A stretch of 21,974 nt of DNA from Clostridiales bacterium UBA1774 (GCA_002314635.1 DCGQ01000021.1:1-21974); one strand, 5' to 3'. Positions 13,714 through 21,286 are shown, counted from the first letter of the stretch. A program made the numbers and translations. The notes: generated by a model from the sequence alone, not told the origin.

Positions 13714-16053
13714 TTACATGGCCAGCAGAGTACGCTTGATCAGCGTCTTTGCGATCTGGATCTTGAACTTGTTGGCCTCGAAGGGCTCGGCGTCCGCGAC
13801 AGCGGCTTCACCGGCGGCCTCGGCCAGCTCAGGGGTGATGTCCTTGCCGTTCAGCAGAGCCTCGGCAGCGTAGCAGCGATGAGGCACGGGAGCCACGGCA
13901 TTCAGTACCACGCGGTACTGCTTGTCGGGGGTCACGCTGATGGCCAGGTTCACCACGGGGAAGTCGATGGACTTACGGAAGGCAAAGCGGCGATAAGTGC
14001 TCTTGGAGCCTTCGGCGGGCACGGGGATCTGGATCTCGGTGATGATCTCGTCCTTGGCCAGCTTGGTGTTGGACAGAACATTCACGGCGAAGAACTCTTC
14101 CGCGTCATACACCTTCTTGGTGGTGACGACCTTGGCGCCCAGAGCGATGAGGGCGGGAGCGGAGTCGCTGGGGTTGACTGCGTAGCAGGCGCAGTTCATG
14201 CAGCGATGGATCTCGCGGTTCAGCTCTTCGGCGCTGTAGGAGGAAGCGTCCTCGTCGGCCAGCGTGCGGGTGCCCATGGGGCGCTCGGGCTGGGGAGTGA
14301 GCTTATGCTCGTCGATGCCATTGGTATCGCAATGCACGAAGTCCTTGGTCATGATCTGGCTGGGGATCTCCACACCCAGTTCCTTGGACATATTCTGAGC
14401 AGCGATACGGGCACCGTTGATGGCGCGGATGGCGATGTTGGGGCCGGTGGCAGCGTCGCCGGCGGCGTACATGCCCTTGCGGCTGGTCTTGTAGGTCTCG
14501 CGGTCGATGTCGATGAGGCCGCGGGCGGACTTCAGCTGGCCCAGGAAGTTCTCGCCCAGGAAGCTGATGTCAACAGCCTGACCGGTGGCCAGCAGGACAT
14601 AGTCGCAGTCGATATGCCAGCGCTCAGCCTCGTCATACTGAGGATTGAAGCGGCCGGAAGCATCACGGACGGACAGGCAGCGCTTGGCGTCGAAGCCGTT
14701 GACCTTGCCGTTTTCATCGGTGAGGACAGCGCCCAGACCCCATGCGTTCTGAATGACCACGCCCTCTTCTTCGGCGCGGGTGATCTCTTCCTTGGAGGCG
14801 GGCATCTCATGACGCTTCTCCAGGCAGATCAGAGTGACCTTGTCAGCACCCAGACGCTTGGCAGTCAGAGCCACGTCCATGGCCACGTTGCCGCCGCCGC
14901 AGACCAGCACGTTCTTGCCGATGGTCTTTTCCAGATAGGTGTTGACCTCGGTGAGGAAGTTCAGGCCGAAGAGGGCCAGCTTCTCATCGCCGATGCCCAG
15001 AATGGGCTGCTTCCAAGCGCCGGTGCCGAAGAACACGCCGTCGAACTTCTCGTCGATCTCTTCCACGGTGATGTCCTTGCCCACGTTGACATTGCACTTG
15101 AACTCAATGCCCATCTTCTCCATGGCGGTGACAACGTCATCCACCACGGTCTTGGGCAGACGGTAATGGGGCACGCCGTAACGCATGACGCCGCCGATCT
15201 TCTCATGAGCGTCAAACACGGTGACGGTGTGGCCGGCCTTGCGGAGATAGTAAGCAGCAGTCATGCCGCCGGGGCCGCCGCCGATGATGGCGACCTTCTT
15301 GCCGGTCTCGGTGGCAGGAGCGGGGAAGAACTTATCGGTGTTCTTCATGATATAGTCAGCCACGCTGCGCTCGACGCAATGGATGTTCACATTGTCGCCG
15401 TACTCGCACTGGTTGCACTTATCCTGGCAGGGATGGGGGCAGATGCGGGAGGTGAACATGGGCAGGGGGTTGGCCTTCATCAGGATGGTGGCAGCCTCGT
15501 CCCAGTTGCCCTTACGCAGCTCTGCCATGTAGGCGGGGATATCGGTGCCGGCGGGGCACTCACGGGTGCAGGGGCTGGCGTGAGGCTTCATACCGCCGAA
15601 GATGGAGTGGTAACGGTTGTCGCCCTGAATGGCGAAGCAGCGGTCGCCGCCCTTACGGTCGCAGTTGAAGCGGTTCTCCAGCTTGCGGAAGTACCAGCAG
15701 CGGGGCAGCTGGGCGATGTTGCCGGCCAGAGTGGCCATCTCGCGGATGTTGGGGCTGCCGGCTACCTGAGTGACTTCCTTCAGAGCGGGAACCTTATCGG
15801 CCAGAGGATTGCGGCCCAGATCAGCCACGCGAGCAGTGGCGCCGATCTTGATCATGCCGTCCTCTTCCTTCACGTAATCCAGACCGGGGATGGACTTCAG
15901 GTTCACCACGGTCTTGGGATACTCGGGAGTGATGTTGTCTTTCAGCGTGCCCAGCAGGTCCACGCCGCCGGCGATGACATTGGCATCGCCCTTCTGGAGG
16001 GCAGCAATGGCCTCATCCAGAGATTTCGCATTCAGATGGTTAAACGGTCTCAT
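13714..16053 (-). CDS. FAD subunit of Mo-enzyme (CoxM type) with nested GltD-like NAD(P)H oxidoreductase module
   Basis: The 779-residue protein begins as a CoxM/XdhB-type FAD-binding subunit (1-153; NVIAGGVDLLGTLKDN, GSPNIREMATLAGNIAQ). Its fold is interrupted after GDNRYHSIFGG by a GltD-like module (about 160-560): cluster cysteines C162, C166, C205, C209, C213, C216, then IIGGGPGG (257-263), VCGGGNVAMD (384-393) and GMYAAGDAATGPN (527-539). The CoxM fold then resumes at CYAVNPSDSAPALIALGA (623-640) and ends in the CO_deh_flav_C domain (to about 770). C119, C131, C139 and C623 match the layout of the extra [4Fe-4S] cluster in the beta subunit of 4-hydroxybenzoyl-CoA reductase. It should pass electrons between NAD(P)H and the [2Fe-2S]/Mo subunits. 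GGAGG precedes the ATG, 11 bases after the Mo subunit stop. Confidence 0.87.
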   Translation of the reverse strand: MRPFNHLNAKSLDEAIAALQKGDANVIAGGVDLLGTLKDNITPEYPKTVVNLKSIPGLDYVKEEDGMIKIGATARVADLGRNPLADKVPALKEVTQVAGSPNIREMATLAGNIAQLPRCWYFRKLENRFNCDRKGGDRCFAIQGDNRYHSIFGGMKPHASPCTRECPAGTDIPAYMAELRKGNWDEAATILMKANPLPMFTSRICPHPCQDKCNQCEYGDNVNIHCVERSVADYIMKNTDKFFPAPATETGKKVAIIGGGPGGMTAAYYLRKAGHTVTVFDAHEKIGGVMRYGVPHYRLPKTVVDDVVTAMEKMGIEFKCNVNVGKDITVEEIDEKFDGVFFGTGAWKQPILGIGDEKLALFGLNFLTEVNTYLEKTIGKNVLVCGGGNVAMDVALTAKRLGADKVTLICLEKRHEMPASKEEITRAEEEGVVIQNAWGLGAVLTDENGKVNGFDAKRCLSVRDASGRFNPQYDEAERWHIDCDYVLLATGQAVDISFLGENFLGQLKSARGLIDIDRETYKTSRKGMYAAGDAATGPNIAIRAINGARIAAQNMSKELGVEIPSQIMTKDFVHCDTNGIDEHKLTPQPERPMGTRTLADEDASSYSAEELNREIHRCMNCACYAVNPSDSAPALIALGAKVVTTKKVYDAEEFFAVNVLSNTKLAKDEIITEIQIPVPAEGSKSTYRRFAFRKSIDFPVVNLAISVTPDKQYRVVLNAVAPVPHRCYAAEALLNGKDITPELAEAAGEAAVADAEPFEANKFKIQIAKTLIKRTLLAM

Positions 16054-16064
16054 GTGTTCCCTCC

Positions 16065-18416
16065 TCAGATTTTGCCAAGAGCCTTCAGGACCTTGTCAGG
16101 CGTTGCAGGGGGATCCACCCACTTGCCGATGGCGTTGTAGATGGCGATGATGACAAGGTGCGTGTTCGCAAGGCTGTGGCTGATGCCGCTGGCGCCGTAG
16201 GCTGCGTTACCGCTGCGGGTTTCCATGAACTTACGGTACACAGGAGGCACATCCAGAGCGGTGGGCTTCTTATAGTCGATCATGTTGGCGTTCAGACGCA
16301 CGCCGGTATGCTGGTCGAAAACATACTCCTCCAGCAGCTGGCAGCCCTGGGAGAAGTACATAACCTGGTCGATCTGGCTCTCCAGAGAGGTGATACGCAT
16401 GACCTTGCCGGGGTCGGCAACGACGGTGAACTTCAGAATTTCGACTTCACCGGTCTCTTCGTCAACCGCGACTTCGCAGTAAGCGGTGTTCATGGTATCC
16501 AGCATCTTGCCCATGCCAAGGCTCCAGATTGCTGCTGGGGGCCGGCCGGAATAGGTGGCAAACAGGTTCTCGGTGGTGGCAGACTTGAAGGGAACGCCCT
16601 GAGCAGGATCGTCCTTCAGGCAGACCATACCGTTGATGATGTCCAGCTCCTCGGGCTTGTGACCCTTGAGGGGGTTGGGCTTCTGGGGACCGCGGGGTCC
16701 GAACATGCCCGGAGGAGGCGGGTTATCCGCGTTGCGGATAGCAGCTTCCAGAATGCGGGTCTTCATGATGTTGGCGCATTCCTTCATGGCCCAGGAGGAA
16801 GCGGTGGTACCGTCGGAGCCGCCGCCCACGGGGGTGAAGGTCTCACGATAGTCGAAATCGACCGCGATATCCTCGTAGTTCAGGCCCAGCTCTTCGGCGA
16901 CGACCATGGCGTTGGCTTCCACGGCGTAGATACCGGTGCAGGGGCCCTGAGTGGGCATATGGATGACACCGTTGCGCAGCTCCAGCTTGCAGTCATAGCC
17001 GCTGAAGGCGTGACGGGGGCAGATCTGGTAACGGAAGGAGGAACCGTGAAGCCGTCCGTCAGGCAGACGCTTGGTTCCGGCGGGATGCCAGTTCCACTGA
17101 GAGAACTTGCGGCCTTCCTCGATACAGGCCTCGAAGGAGGGAACCTTGTCGGTGTCCTTCTGGCTGGTGGGGCCGTGCAGGTTCAGCTGAGCGATGTCGA
17201 TGGGGTCCTTGCCCAGCTTCTCGGCGATGATGGCGATGCCCATGGTCAGCGTATCCCAGTTGAACGGGCAGTGCTGGCCGGACAGGTACATCTTGCCGGT
17301 GTTGGTATCCACGATCTTGTAGCGCTGAGAGATGTTCTCGCACTTCAGCGTGTAGTAGGGGCCGTAGCCCTGGTCGTTGGCAACGCCGAAGGAGGAGGAG
17401 CCGGGACGGCCGTTGTCGGCGATGGACTGGTCATCCACGAAGGTGATGAGACCGTCCTTGGTGAAGCCAAGACGGATGTGGCACAGACGCTGGTTCATCA
17501 GGAAGTCGAAGGTCTCCTCGCGGGTGTTGACGCAGCGCACGGGACGACCGGTGCGCTTGGCCAGCAGGGGGGTGATCTCCTGAGACATACGCATACCCCA
17601 GTCGCAGTACTTGCCGCCCTGGAACAGGCCTTCCTGCACGCACTTCTCCTTGGGAACCTTGTACATGCTGGCGATATTGTCACGACGCTGGACAGCGCCC
17701 TCGATGTGGAGGGACTTGCCGGGGCCGTGGTAGGGATCATCGAACCACCATGCGATAGAGCCTACCGCATTGGGGATATGGGAAGCGAAGATGGGCAGGT
17801 TGGTGTCATACTCGATGACATAGTCGGCAGCGGCTTCGCCGGCGGCCATGTCGCCCTCGATCTTGTCGGCCCAGCTCCAGTTGCCCTCTTTGGGCTTGGC
17901 TGCCTTGGGGCTGAACATATCGGGGCCGCCCTCGTCTTCCTTGGTACGGATGGCGGGCAGGTCGGGGTTGGAGCCGCCTTCACGCAGGTTCACGATGAAG
18001 GGCAGAACTTCCCAGTCCACTTCCAGAGCGCGAAGACCGGCTTCCACCGCATCCTCGGTCTCGGCCACCACGATGGCGCCCACTTCCTGATTTTCCTGAT
18101 GGGCAACATTGCCCAGATAGCTCTTCTGGGGGCCGAAGGGCATTCCGCCCAGACCCATCAGATCGGGATCGTCCCACAGCACGATGTCCACAACGCCGGG
18201 CACCTTCCAGGCCTTCTCGGTCTTGATGCTGTTGATGCGGGCATGGGCGAAGGGGCTGCGGAGGAACTTGGCGTGCAGCATGTTGGGAGCGGTGTAGTCC
18301 GCGCCGAACTTGGCAACGCCGGAGGCCAGCGCATAGGAGAGGATACCGGGCAGGTTGGGTTTGCCAACCACGCGGAACTCTTGTCTGTCGCCGTTTACGC
18401 CGATTTTATCAGCCAT
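16065..18416 (-). CDS. Xanthine-oxidase-family molybdopterin-binding subunit of the operon
   Basis: The 783-residue catalytic subunit has the hammerhead domain (about 22-140; GVAKFGADYTAPNMLHAKFL) and MoCo domain (LFQGGKYCDWG, GRPVRCVNTREETFDF, QGPCTGIYAVEANAM, VGGGSDGTTAS). It lies 3 bases after the [2Fe-2S] gene and 11 before the FAD gene; AAAGGAG stands in the end of the upstream gene. As in the paralogue at 10783, the pocket motif RGxG is replaced by SGQHCPFNWD (379-388) and the catalytic-Glu motif GxGE by GISH (744-747). The two paralogues differ most in the spacer before the C-terminal third (here a Pro-rich PPPPGMFGPRGPQKPNP). The substrate is unknown. The set with a [4Fe-4S]-bearing FAD subunit recalls reductive dehydroxylases such as 4-hydroxybenzoyl-CoA reductase more than oxidising hydroxylases. 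Confidence 0.88.
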   Translation of the reverse strand: MADKIGVNGDRQEFRVVGKPNLPGILSYALASGVAKFGADYTAPNMLHAKFLRSPFAHARINSIKTEKAWKVPGVVDIVLWDDPDLMGLGGMPFGPQKSYLGNVAHQENQEVGAIVVAETEDAVEAGLRALEVDWEVLPFIVNLREGGSNPDLPAIRTKEDEGGPDMFSPKAAKPKEGNWSWADKIEGDMAAGEAAADYVIEYDTNLPIFASHIPNAVGSIAWWFDDPYHGPGKSLHIEGAVQRRDNIASMYKVPKEKCVQEGLFQGGKYCDWGMRMSQEITPLLAKRTGRPVRCVNTREETFDFLMNQRLCHIRLGFTKDGLITFVDDQSIADNGRPGSSSFGVANDQGYGPYYTLKCENISQRYKIVDTNTGKMYLSGQHCPFNWDTLTMGIAIIAEKLGKDPIDIAQLNLHGPTSQKDTDKVPSFEACIEEGRKFSQWNWHPAGTKRLPDGRLHGSSFRYQICPRHAFSGYDCKLELRNGVIHMPTQGPCTGIYAVEANAMVVAEELGLNYEDIAVDFDYRETFTPVGGGSDGTTASSWAMKECANIMKTRILEAAIRNADNPPPPGMFGPRGPQKPNPLKGHKPEELDIINGMVCLKDDPAQGVPFKSATTENLFATYSGRPPAAIWSLGMGKMLDTMNTAYCEVAVDEETGEVEILKFTVVADPGKVMRITSLESQIDQVMYFSQGCQLLEEYVFDQHTGVRLNANMIDYKKPTALDVPPVYRKFMETRSGNAAYGASGISHSLANTHLVIIAIYNAIGKWVDPPATPDKVLKALGKI

Positions 18417-18419
18417 GGA

Positions 18420-19085
18420 TCAGTTCTCTCCTTTCGCAATGATCTCCGCGGCCTCCAGGATGGCCTGAGAGTGACGGGGGTAAGTGCCGCAGATGCAGAT
18501 GTTGCCTGCCAGAGCGTTCTTGATTTCCTGCTCGGTGGGATGGGGGTTGCGGTCCAGCAGAGCCTTGGCGGTGACGAGGAAGCCGGGGGTGCAGTAGCCG
18601 CACTGCATGGCGTCCCACTTGCAGTAGGCGTCGATCAGGGGCTTCCACTTGGGATCGGCAGCGATGCCTTCCACGGTCTGGATGCAGGTGCCCTCGCACT
18701 CAGCGGCCAGCATCTGGCAGCTCAGAACGGGACGGCCATCCATAATGACGGTGCAGGAACCGCAGGCGCCGCGGTCGCACATATGCTTGGCGCCGGTAAG
18801 ACCCAGCTTGTACTGCAGGGCCTGCTTCAGGGTCCAATGGGGCTCGAGCAGCATTTCGCAGCTCTTTCCGTTGATGCTCAGGGTAACGGTGATCGGCACT
18901 ACGCTTTCGGGATGCTCCGCGTTATAATGGTCCACCAGATCGGCATAGCTGGCGTACATCTTGCCGCACAGAGGGCAGCGGAACAGGTTCAGCGCAGCGG
19001 GCATGGCGTTGATGGCAGCAGCGGCCTGACCGGCGGCGGCCTCCTGCGTAACCCTCATTCCCACGCTGGCTTTCTTTTCTTCCAT
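18420..19085 (-). CDS. [2Fe-2S] subunit of Mo-enzyme with N-terminal C2H2 zinc-finger-like extension
   Basis: Residues 62-221 are a complete xanthine-oxidase-family small subunit. A plant-type ferredoxin cluster is C103-x4-C108-x2-C111-x11-C123; the second cluster is C162-x2-C165-x31-C197-x-C199, exactly the family spacing. It carries electrons between the Mo centre and the FAD subunit. The first 60 residues are an addition: an Ala-rich stretch, then C37-x2-C40-x12-H53-x4-H58 with Tyr 44 and Leu 50 at the two hydrophobic positions of classical C2H2 fingers. Normal small subunits are about 155-170 residues. GGAGG lies 7 bases before the ATG, so the extension is translated. First gene of the operon. 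Confidence 0.9.
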   Translation of the reverse strand: MEEKKASVGMRVTQEAAAGQAAAAINAMPAALNLFRCPLCGKMYASYADLVDHYNAEHPESVVPITVTLSINGKSCEMLLEPHWTLKQALQYKLGLTGAKHMCDRGACGSCTVIMDGRPVLSCQMLAAECEGTCIQTVEGIAADPKWKPLIDAYCKWDAMQCGYCTPGFLVTAKALLDRNPHPTEQEIKNALAGNICICGTYPRHSQAILEAAEIIAKGEN

Positions 19086-19110
19086 GAGTAGACCTCCATA
19101 AAATGTGGGT

Positions 19111-19137
19111 ATTATACTATGGCTATATTGTATAACC
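19111..19137 (-). promoter_or_regulatory. Promoter of the Mo-enzyme operon with palindrome in place of a -35 box
   Basis: On the minus strand a perfect TATAAT (19116-19111) stands 26 bases before the start codon. No TTGACA-like box lies at the right distance; instead an imperfect palindrome GGTTATACAATATAGCC (19137-19121, six of eight pairs) covers that region, as in activator-dependent promoters. Confidence 0.45.
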
Positions 19138-19181
19138 TGATAAGAGGAATGTCAACAACAGAAAATCAGGAAATATGGAGA

Positions 19182-19225
19182 CCGGCACTTCCCCTGCCGG
19201 ACACACGACACATTTTTCATGTGTC
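19182..19225. other. Two short hairpins in the divergent intergenic region
   Basis: CCGGCA/TGCCGG (19182-19200) and GACACAT/ATGTGTC (19207-19225) fold back to back. They lie between the two promoters and would not be in either transcript as placed, so their role is unclear. Confidence 0.35.
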
Positions 19226-19229
19226 CCTA

Positions 19230-19264
19230 TTGTTATTTTCATGTTGCCATGTTATAGTAACATG
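19230..19264 (+). promoter_or_regulatory. Promoter of the GGDEF gene with a 17-bp palindrome over the -10 box
   Basis: TTGTTA (19230-19235), 17 bases, TATAGT (19253-19258). The palindrome CATGTTATAGTAACATG (19248-19264; 7-bp perfect arms) covers the -10 box and probable start site, the place for a repressor operator. Confidence 0.65.
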
Positions 19265-19293
19265 ACTATTTGTCGACGCAGGAGGTGATGCGG

Positions 19294-20448
19294 GTGATCA
19301 ACAGCGAGAGAAGTATCTATCTGCAGGAAACGGAGATACGCCCGAACCATTACGCCATGATCGTGCTGCTGCTGACCGTGCTCTGCATGGCCTTCTGCTG
19401 GGTTCTGACCGAGCTGGGCATCTTCCGGGTGGATGTCACCGTCATGCGGATTGGCGCTTCCATCCCCATTTTTACCGCACTGATCCCGCTGGTTATTCTG
19501 AAATTACGGCCGGAGATGAAGGCCGATCCCCGTGTGAAATATCTGATCGTCAGCGCCGCCATTCTGGTCTCTCTGGCCCTCAATGTGCTGCTGAACTTTC
19601 ATGCCACGATGATGCTGCTGTACCCCATTTTCTTCGCCATGCTGTACCGCTCCAAAAGGCTGGGCATTCTGGCCACCATCGGCTCCATGGTCAGCACCGC
19701 CGTTTCGCCGGTTCTGGGTTACGTGCTGGGCACATGGGACATTCCCCTGCTGCAGGAGCTGATCCTGATCGGAACCGGTCAGGAGGTGGTGCTGGATCCG
19801 GTCTATGCGCCGGTGTCCCTGATTCCCGTCATCAAGATCCTGCTGTATCTGGTGCTGCCGCGTATCCTTCTGGTGGGCTGCTGCTCCTCTCTGCTGTTCT
19901 ACGTGATCCGCGTGGGCGTTGCCCATGTCAATAACATGATCCTGCTGCACAAAATGAGCCATCAGGACAATCTGACCGGCCTTTACAACCAGAACTATTT
20001 TAAAGAGCTGCTTGCCTCCCCGGATTCGGACCGGCAGGTGGGCATCATCTTCTTCGATGTCAACGGATTGAAGACCGCCAACGACAGCCGCGGCCACGAA
20101 TACGGCGACCTGCTGCTTCGCCGCTGCGCCCGCAGTCTGCTGGACGTATGCGAGGAGGATCGGGTTCACGCCTTCCGCATCGGCGGCGATGAATTTCTGC
20201 TGCTGCTGGAGGACGCGGACGATGCGCGGATCCGCGCGAAGCTGGACCAGTGGGAACAGGTTCTGGCACGGATCAACCGGGAAAATCAGGAGGATCCGGT
20301 GGACTATCAGGGCATCACCTGCTCCATGGCCTCCGGCTATGTGATCGGCTCCTTCCGGGAGCTGGAACAGCTTGTGCGTCAGGCTGACGCGAAGATGTAC
20401 CGAAACAAGATCGCGATGAAGGCTCAGCGGGCCGCAGAAACAACCTGA
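19294..20448 (+). CDS. Membrane-bound diguanylate cyclase (GGDEF protein)
   Basis: The 384-residue product has about six hydrophobic segments in its first 200 residues (for example HYAMIVLLLTVLCMAFCWVL and LLYLVLPRILLVGCCSSLLF) and a C-terminal GGDEF domain: HQDNLTGLYNQNYF, FFDVNGLKTANDSRGH and the intact active motif RIGGDEFLLLL (GGDEF at 297-301). It should make cyclic di-GMP from GTP in response to a signal sensed in or near the membrane. No RxxD inhibitory site stands five residues before GGDEF (EDRV is there), so product inhibition at that site is unlikely. The GTG at 19294 is chosen because AGGAGG lies 8 bases before it; the ATG at 19288 is too close and the TTG at 19270 has no site. 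It is divergent from the Mo-enzyme operon. Confidence 0.87.
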   Translation: MINSERSIYLQETEIRPNHYAMIVLLLTVLCMAFCWVLTELGIFRVDVTVMRIGASIPIFTALIPLVILKLRPEMKADPRVKYLIVSAAILVSLALNVLLNFHATMMLLYPIFFAMLYRSKRLGILATIGSMVSTAVSPVLGYVLGTWDIPLLQELILIGTGQEVVLDPVYAPVSLIPVIKILLYLVLPRILLVGCCSSLLFYVIRVGVAHVNNMILLHKMSHQDNLTGLYNQNYFKELLASPDSDRQVGIIFFDVNGLKTANDSRGHEYGDLLLRRCARSLLDVCEEDRVHAFRIGGDEFLLLLEDADDARIRAKLDQWEQVLARINRENQEDPVDYQGITCSMASGYVIGSFRELEQLVRQADAKMYRNKIAMKAQRAAETT

Positions 20449-20457
20449 AAAAAATAT

Positions 20458-20497
20458 CCCGGGATCGTCTCCTGTCTGAGACGGTCCCGGGTTTTTT
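20458..20497. terminator. Strong terminator between converging GGDEF and CsoR genes
   Basis: CCCGGGATCGTCTC pairs with GAGACGGTCCCGGG (one T-G wobble) around CTGTCT, followed by TTTTTT on the plus side. On the minus side ATATTTTTTT follows, so it can end the metalloregulator operon as well. Confidence 0.9.
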
Positions 20498-20498
20498 G

Positions 20499-20840
20499 TC
20501 AGAAAAACTTTTCGATGGCCTTTTTAAATTCCTCCACCGACTGTGTGTCCCCGTCCTCAATGGCATGGGTCAGACAGTGGGCAATATGCTCATTCATGAT
20601 CTCCTTGCCCAGACCGGTGATGGCGCTGCGGGTGGCGGAAAGCTGAGTCAGCACGTCGGCGCAGTCCTCATCCGCCTCGATCATCCGCCCTACGTGCTGC
20701 AGGTGGCCGATGACCCGGTTCAACCGGTTCAGCTGGCGCTTTTTTTCCTCCGGGGAATGGTAGTGTCCGTGCCCCTCCGCATGGTCGTGGCTGTGTTCCA
20801 GACCCAGCTCATGGGCGCGCTGATGCTCCTGCTCCGTCAT
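20499..20840 (-). CDS. csoR: CsoR-type metal-sensing transcriptional repressor
   Basis: The 113-residue protein is of the CsoR/RcnR/FrmR (DUF156) family: RQLNRLNRVIGHLQHVGRMI, then DCADVLTQLSATRSAITGLG. Cys 60, His 85 and Cys 89 have exactly the C-x24-H-x3-C spacing of the Cu(I) site in CsoR, favouring copper sensing over the nickel or formaldehyde types. The first 28 residues are His-rich (eight His between 7 and 28, including HSHDHAEGHGHYH), which could give an extra metal-binding tail. Metal-free dimers/tetramers repress and metal releases them. The ATG overlaps the stop of the DtxR-type gene (ATGA), so the two are one operon; no copper transporter is next to it. Confidence 0.88.
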   Translation of the reverse strand: MTEQEHQRAHELGLEHSHDHAEGHGHYHSPEEKKRQLNRLNRVIGHLQHVGRMIEADEDCADVLTQLSATRSAITGLGKEIMNEHIAHCLTHAIEDGDTQSVEEFKKAIEKFF

Positions 20841-21217
20841 GCTTCCGTTTCCCCCTTCCCCTCTATGTACCGTTTCAGTGCTTCAAAGGTCTCATCGCTG
20901 ATCACATGCTCGATGCGGCAGGCGTCCTCCGCAGCGGCGGAACGCTCCACGCCCAGACTGATCAGGCAGCGGGTCAGGATCGTATGCCGTTCATAGATCT
21001 TTTCCGCCAGCTCCGCGCCCTCCGGCGTCAGCGTCAGATAGCCGCTGTCATCCACATTCAGATAGCCGCCGGAACGGAGAAGTCCCACGGCGCGGCTAAC
21101 GCTGGGTTTGGAGAATCCCATTTCCTCCGCCACATCAATGCTGCGGACGCTCTGCCGGTTTCTGCTCAGCAGCAGAATGGTTTCCAGATACATTTCGCCG
21201 GATTCCTGAATTGCCAA
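20837..21217 (-). CDS. DtxR/MntR-family metal-dependent repressor, short form
   Basis: The 126-residue protein has an N-terminal winged helix (about 1-62; IDVAEEMGFSKPSVSRAVGL) and the dimerisation/metal domain (63-118). Metal ligand positions read Met 9, His 78, Cys 100, Glu 103 and His 104; the segment DACRIEHVISDE closely follows the DtxR/IdeR pattern (M10, C102, E105, H106) rather than MntR with Asp 8, so Fe(II) is the likelier effector. There is no C-terminal SH3-like domain. The TTG at 21217 lies 9 bases after GGGGG; a GTG at 21226 abuts the site directly and is less likely. First gene of a two-gene operon with csoR. Confidence 0.85.
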   Translation of the reverse strand: MAIQESGEMYLETILLLSRNRQSVRSIDVAEEMGFSKPSVSRAVGLLRSGGYLNVDDSGYLTLTPEGAELAEKIYERHTILTRCLISLGVERSAAAEDACRIEHVISDETFEALKRYIEGKGETEA

Positions 21218-21247
21218 GGACCTCACCCCCTTCGGTTTTCTGTCCGT

Positions 21248-21276
21248 ATTTTACCACATTTTTTCAAAAATGGCAA
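21248..21276 (-). promoter_or_regulatory. Promoter of the DtxR-CsoR operon
   Basis: Minus strand TTGCCA (21276-21271), 17 bases, TAAAAT (21253-21248), about 31 bases before the start. The spacer holds a near-palindrome CATTTTTTCAAAAATG (21258-21273; only the two central bases mismatch), a candidate operator for self-regulation. Confidence 0.7.
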
Positions 21277-21286
21277 GCATTCCCGG

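Noticed and set aside
10783..18416. Calling the Mo enzymes xanthine dehydrogenases (xdhA) or purine hydroxylases
   Set aside because: Key motifs for that chemistry (RGxG, GxGE) are replaced and no purine genes lie nearby; only the superfamily is safe.
13708..19091. Long plus-strand frames (13708-16140 and 16158-19091) opposite the operon
   Set aside because: Antisense shadows of three well-defined genes; no domains and no start signals.
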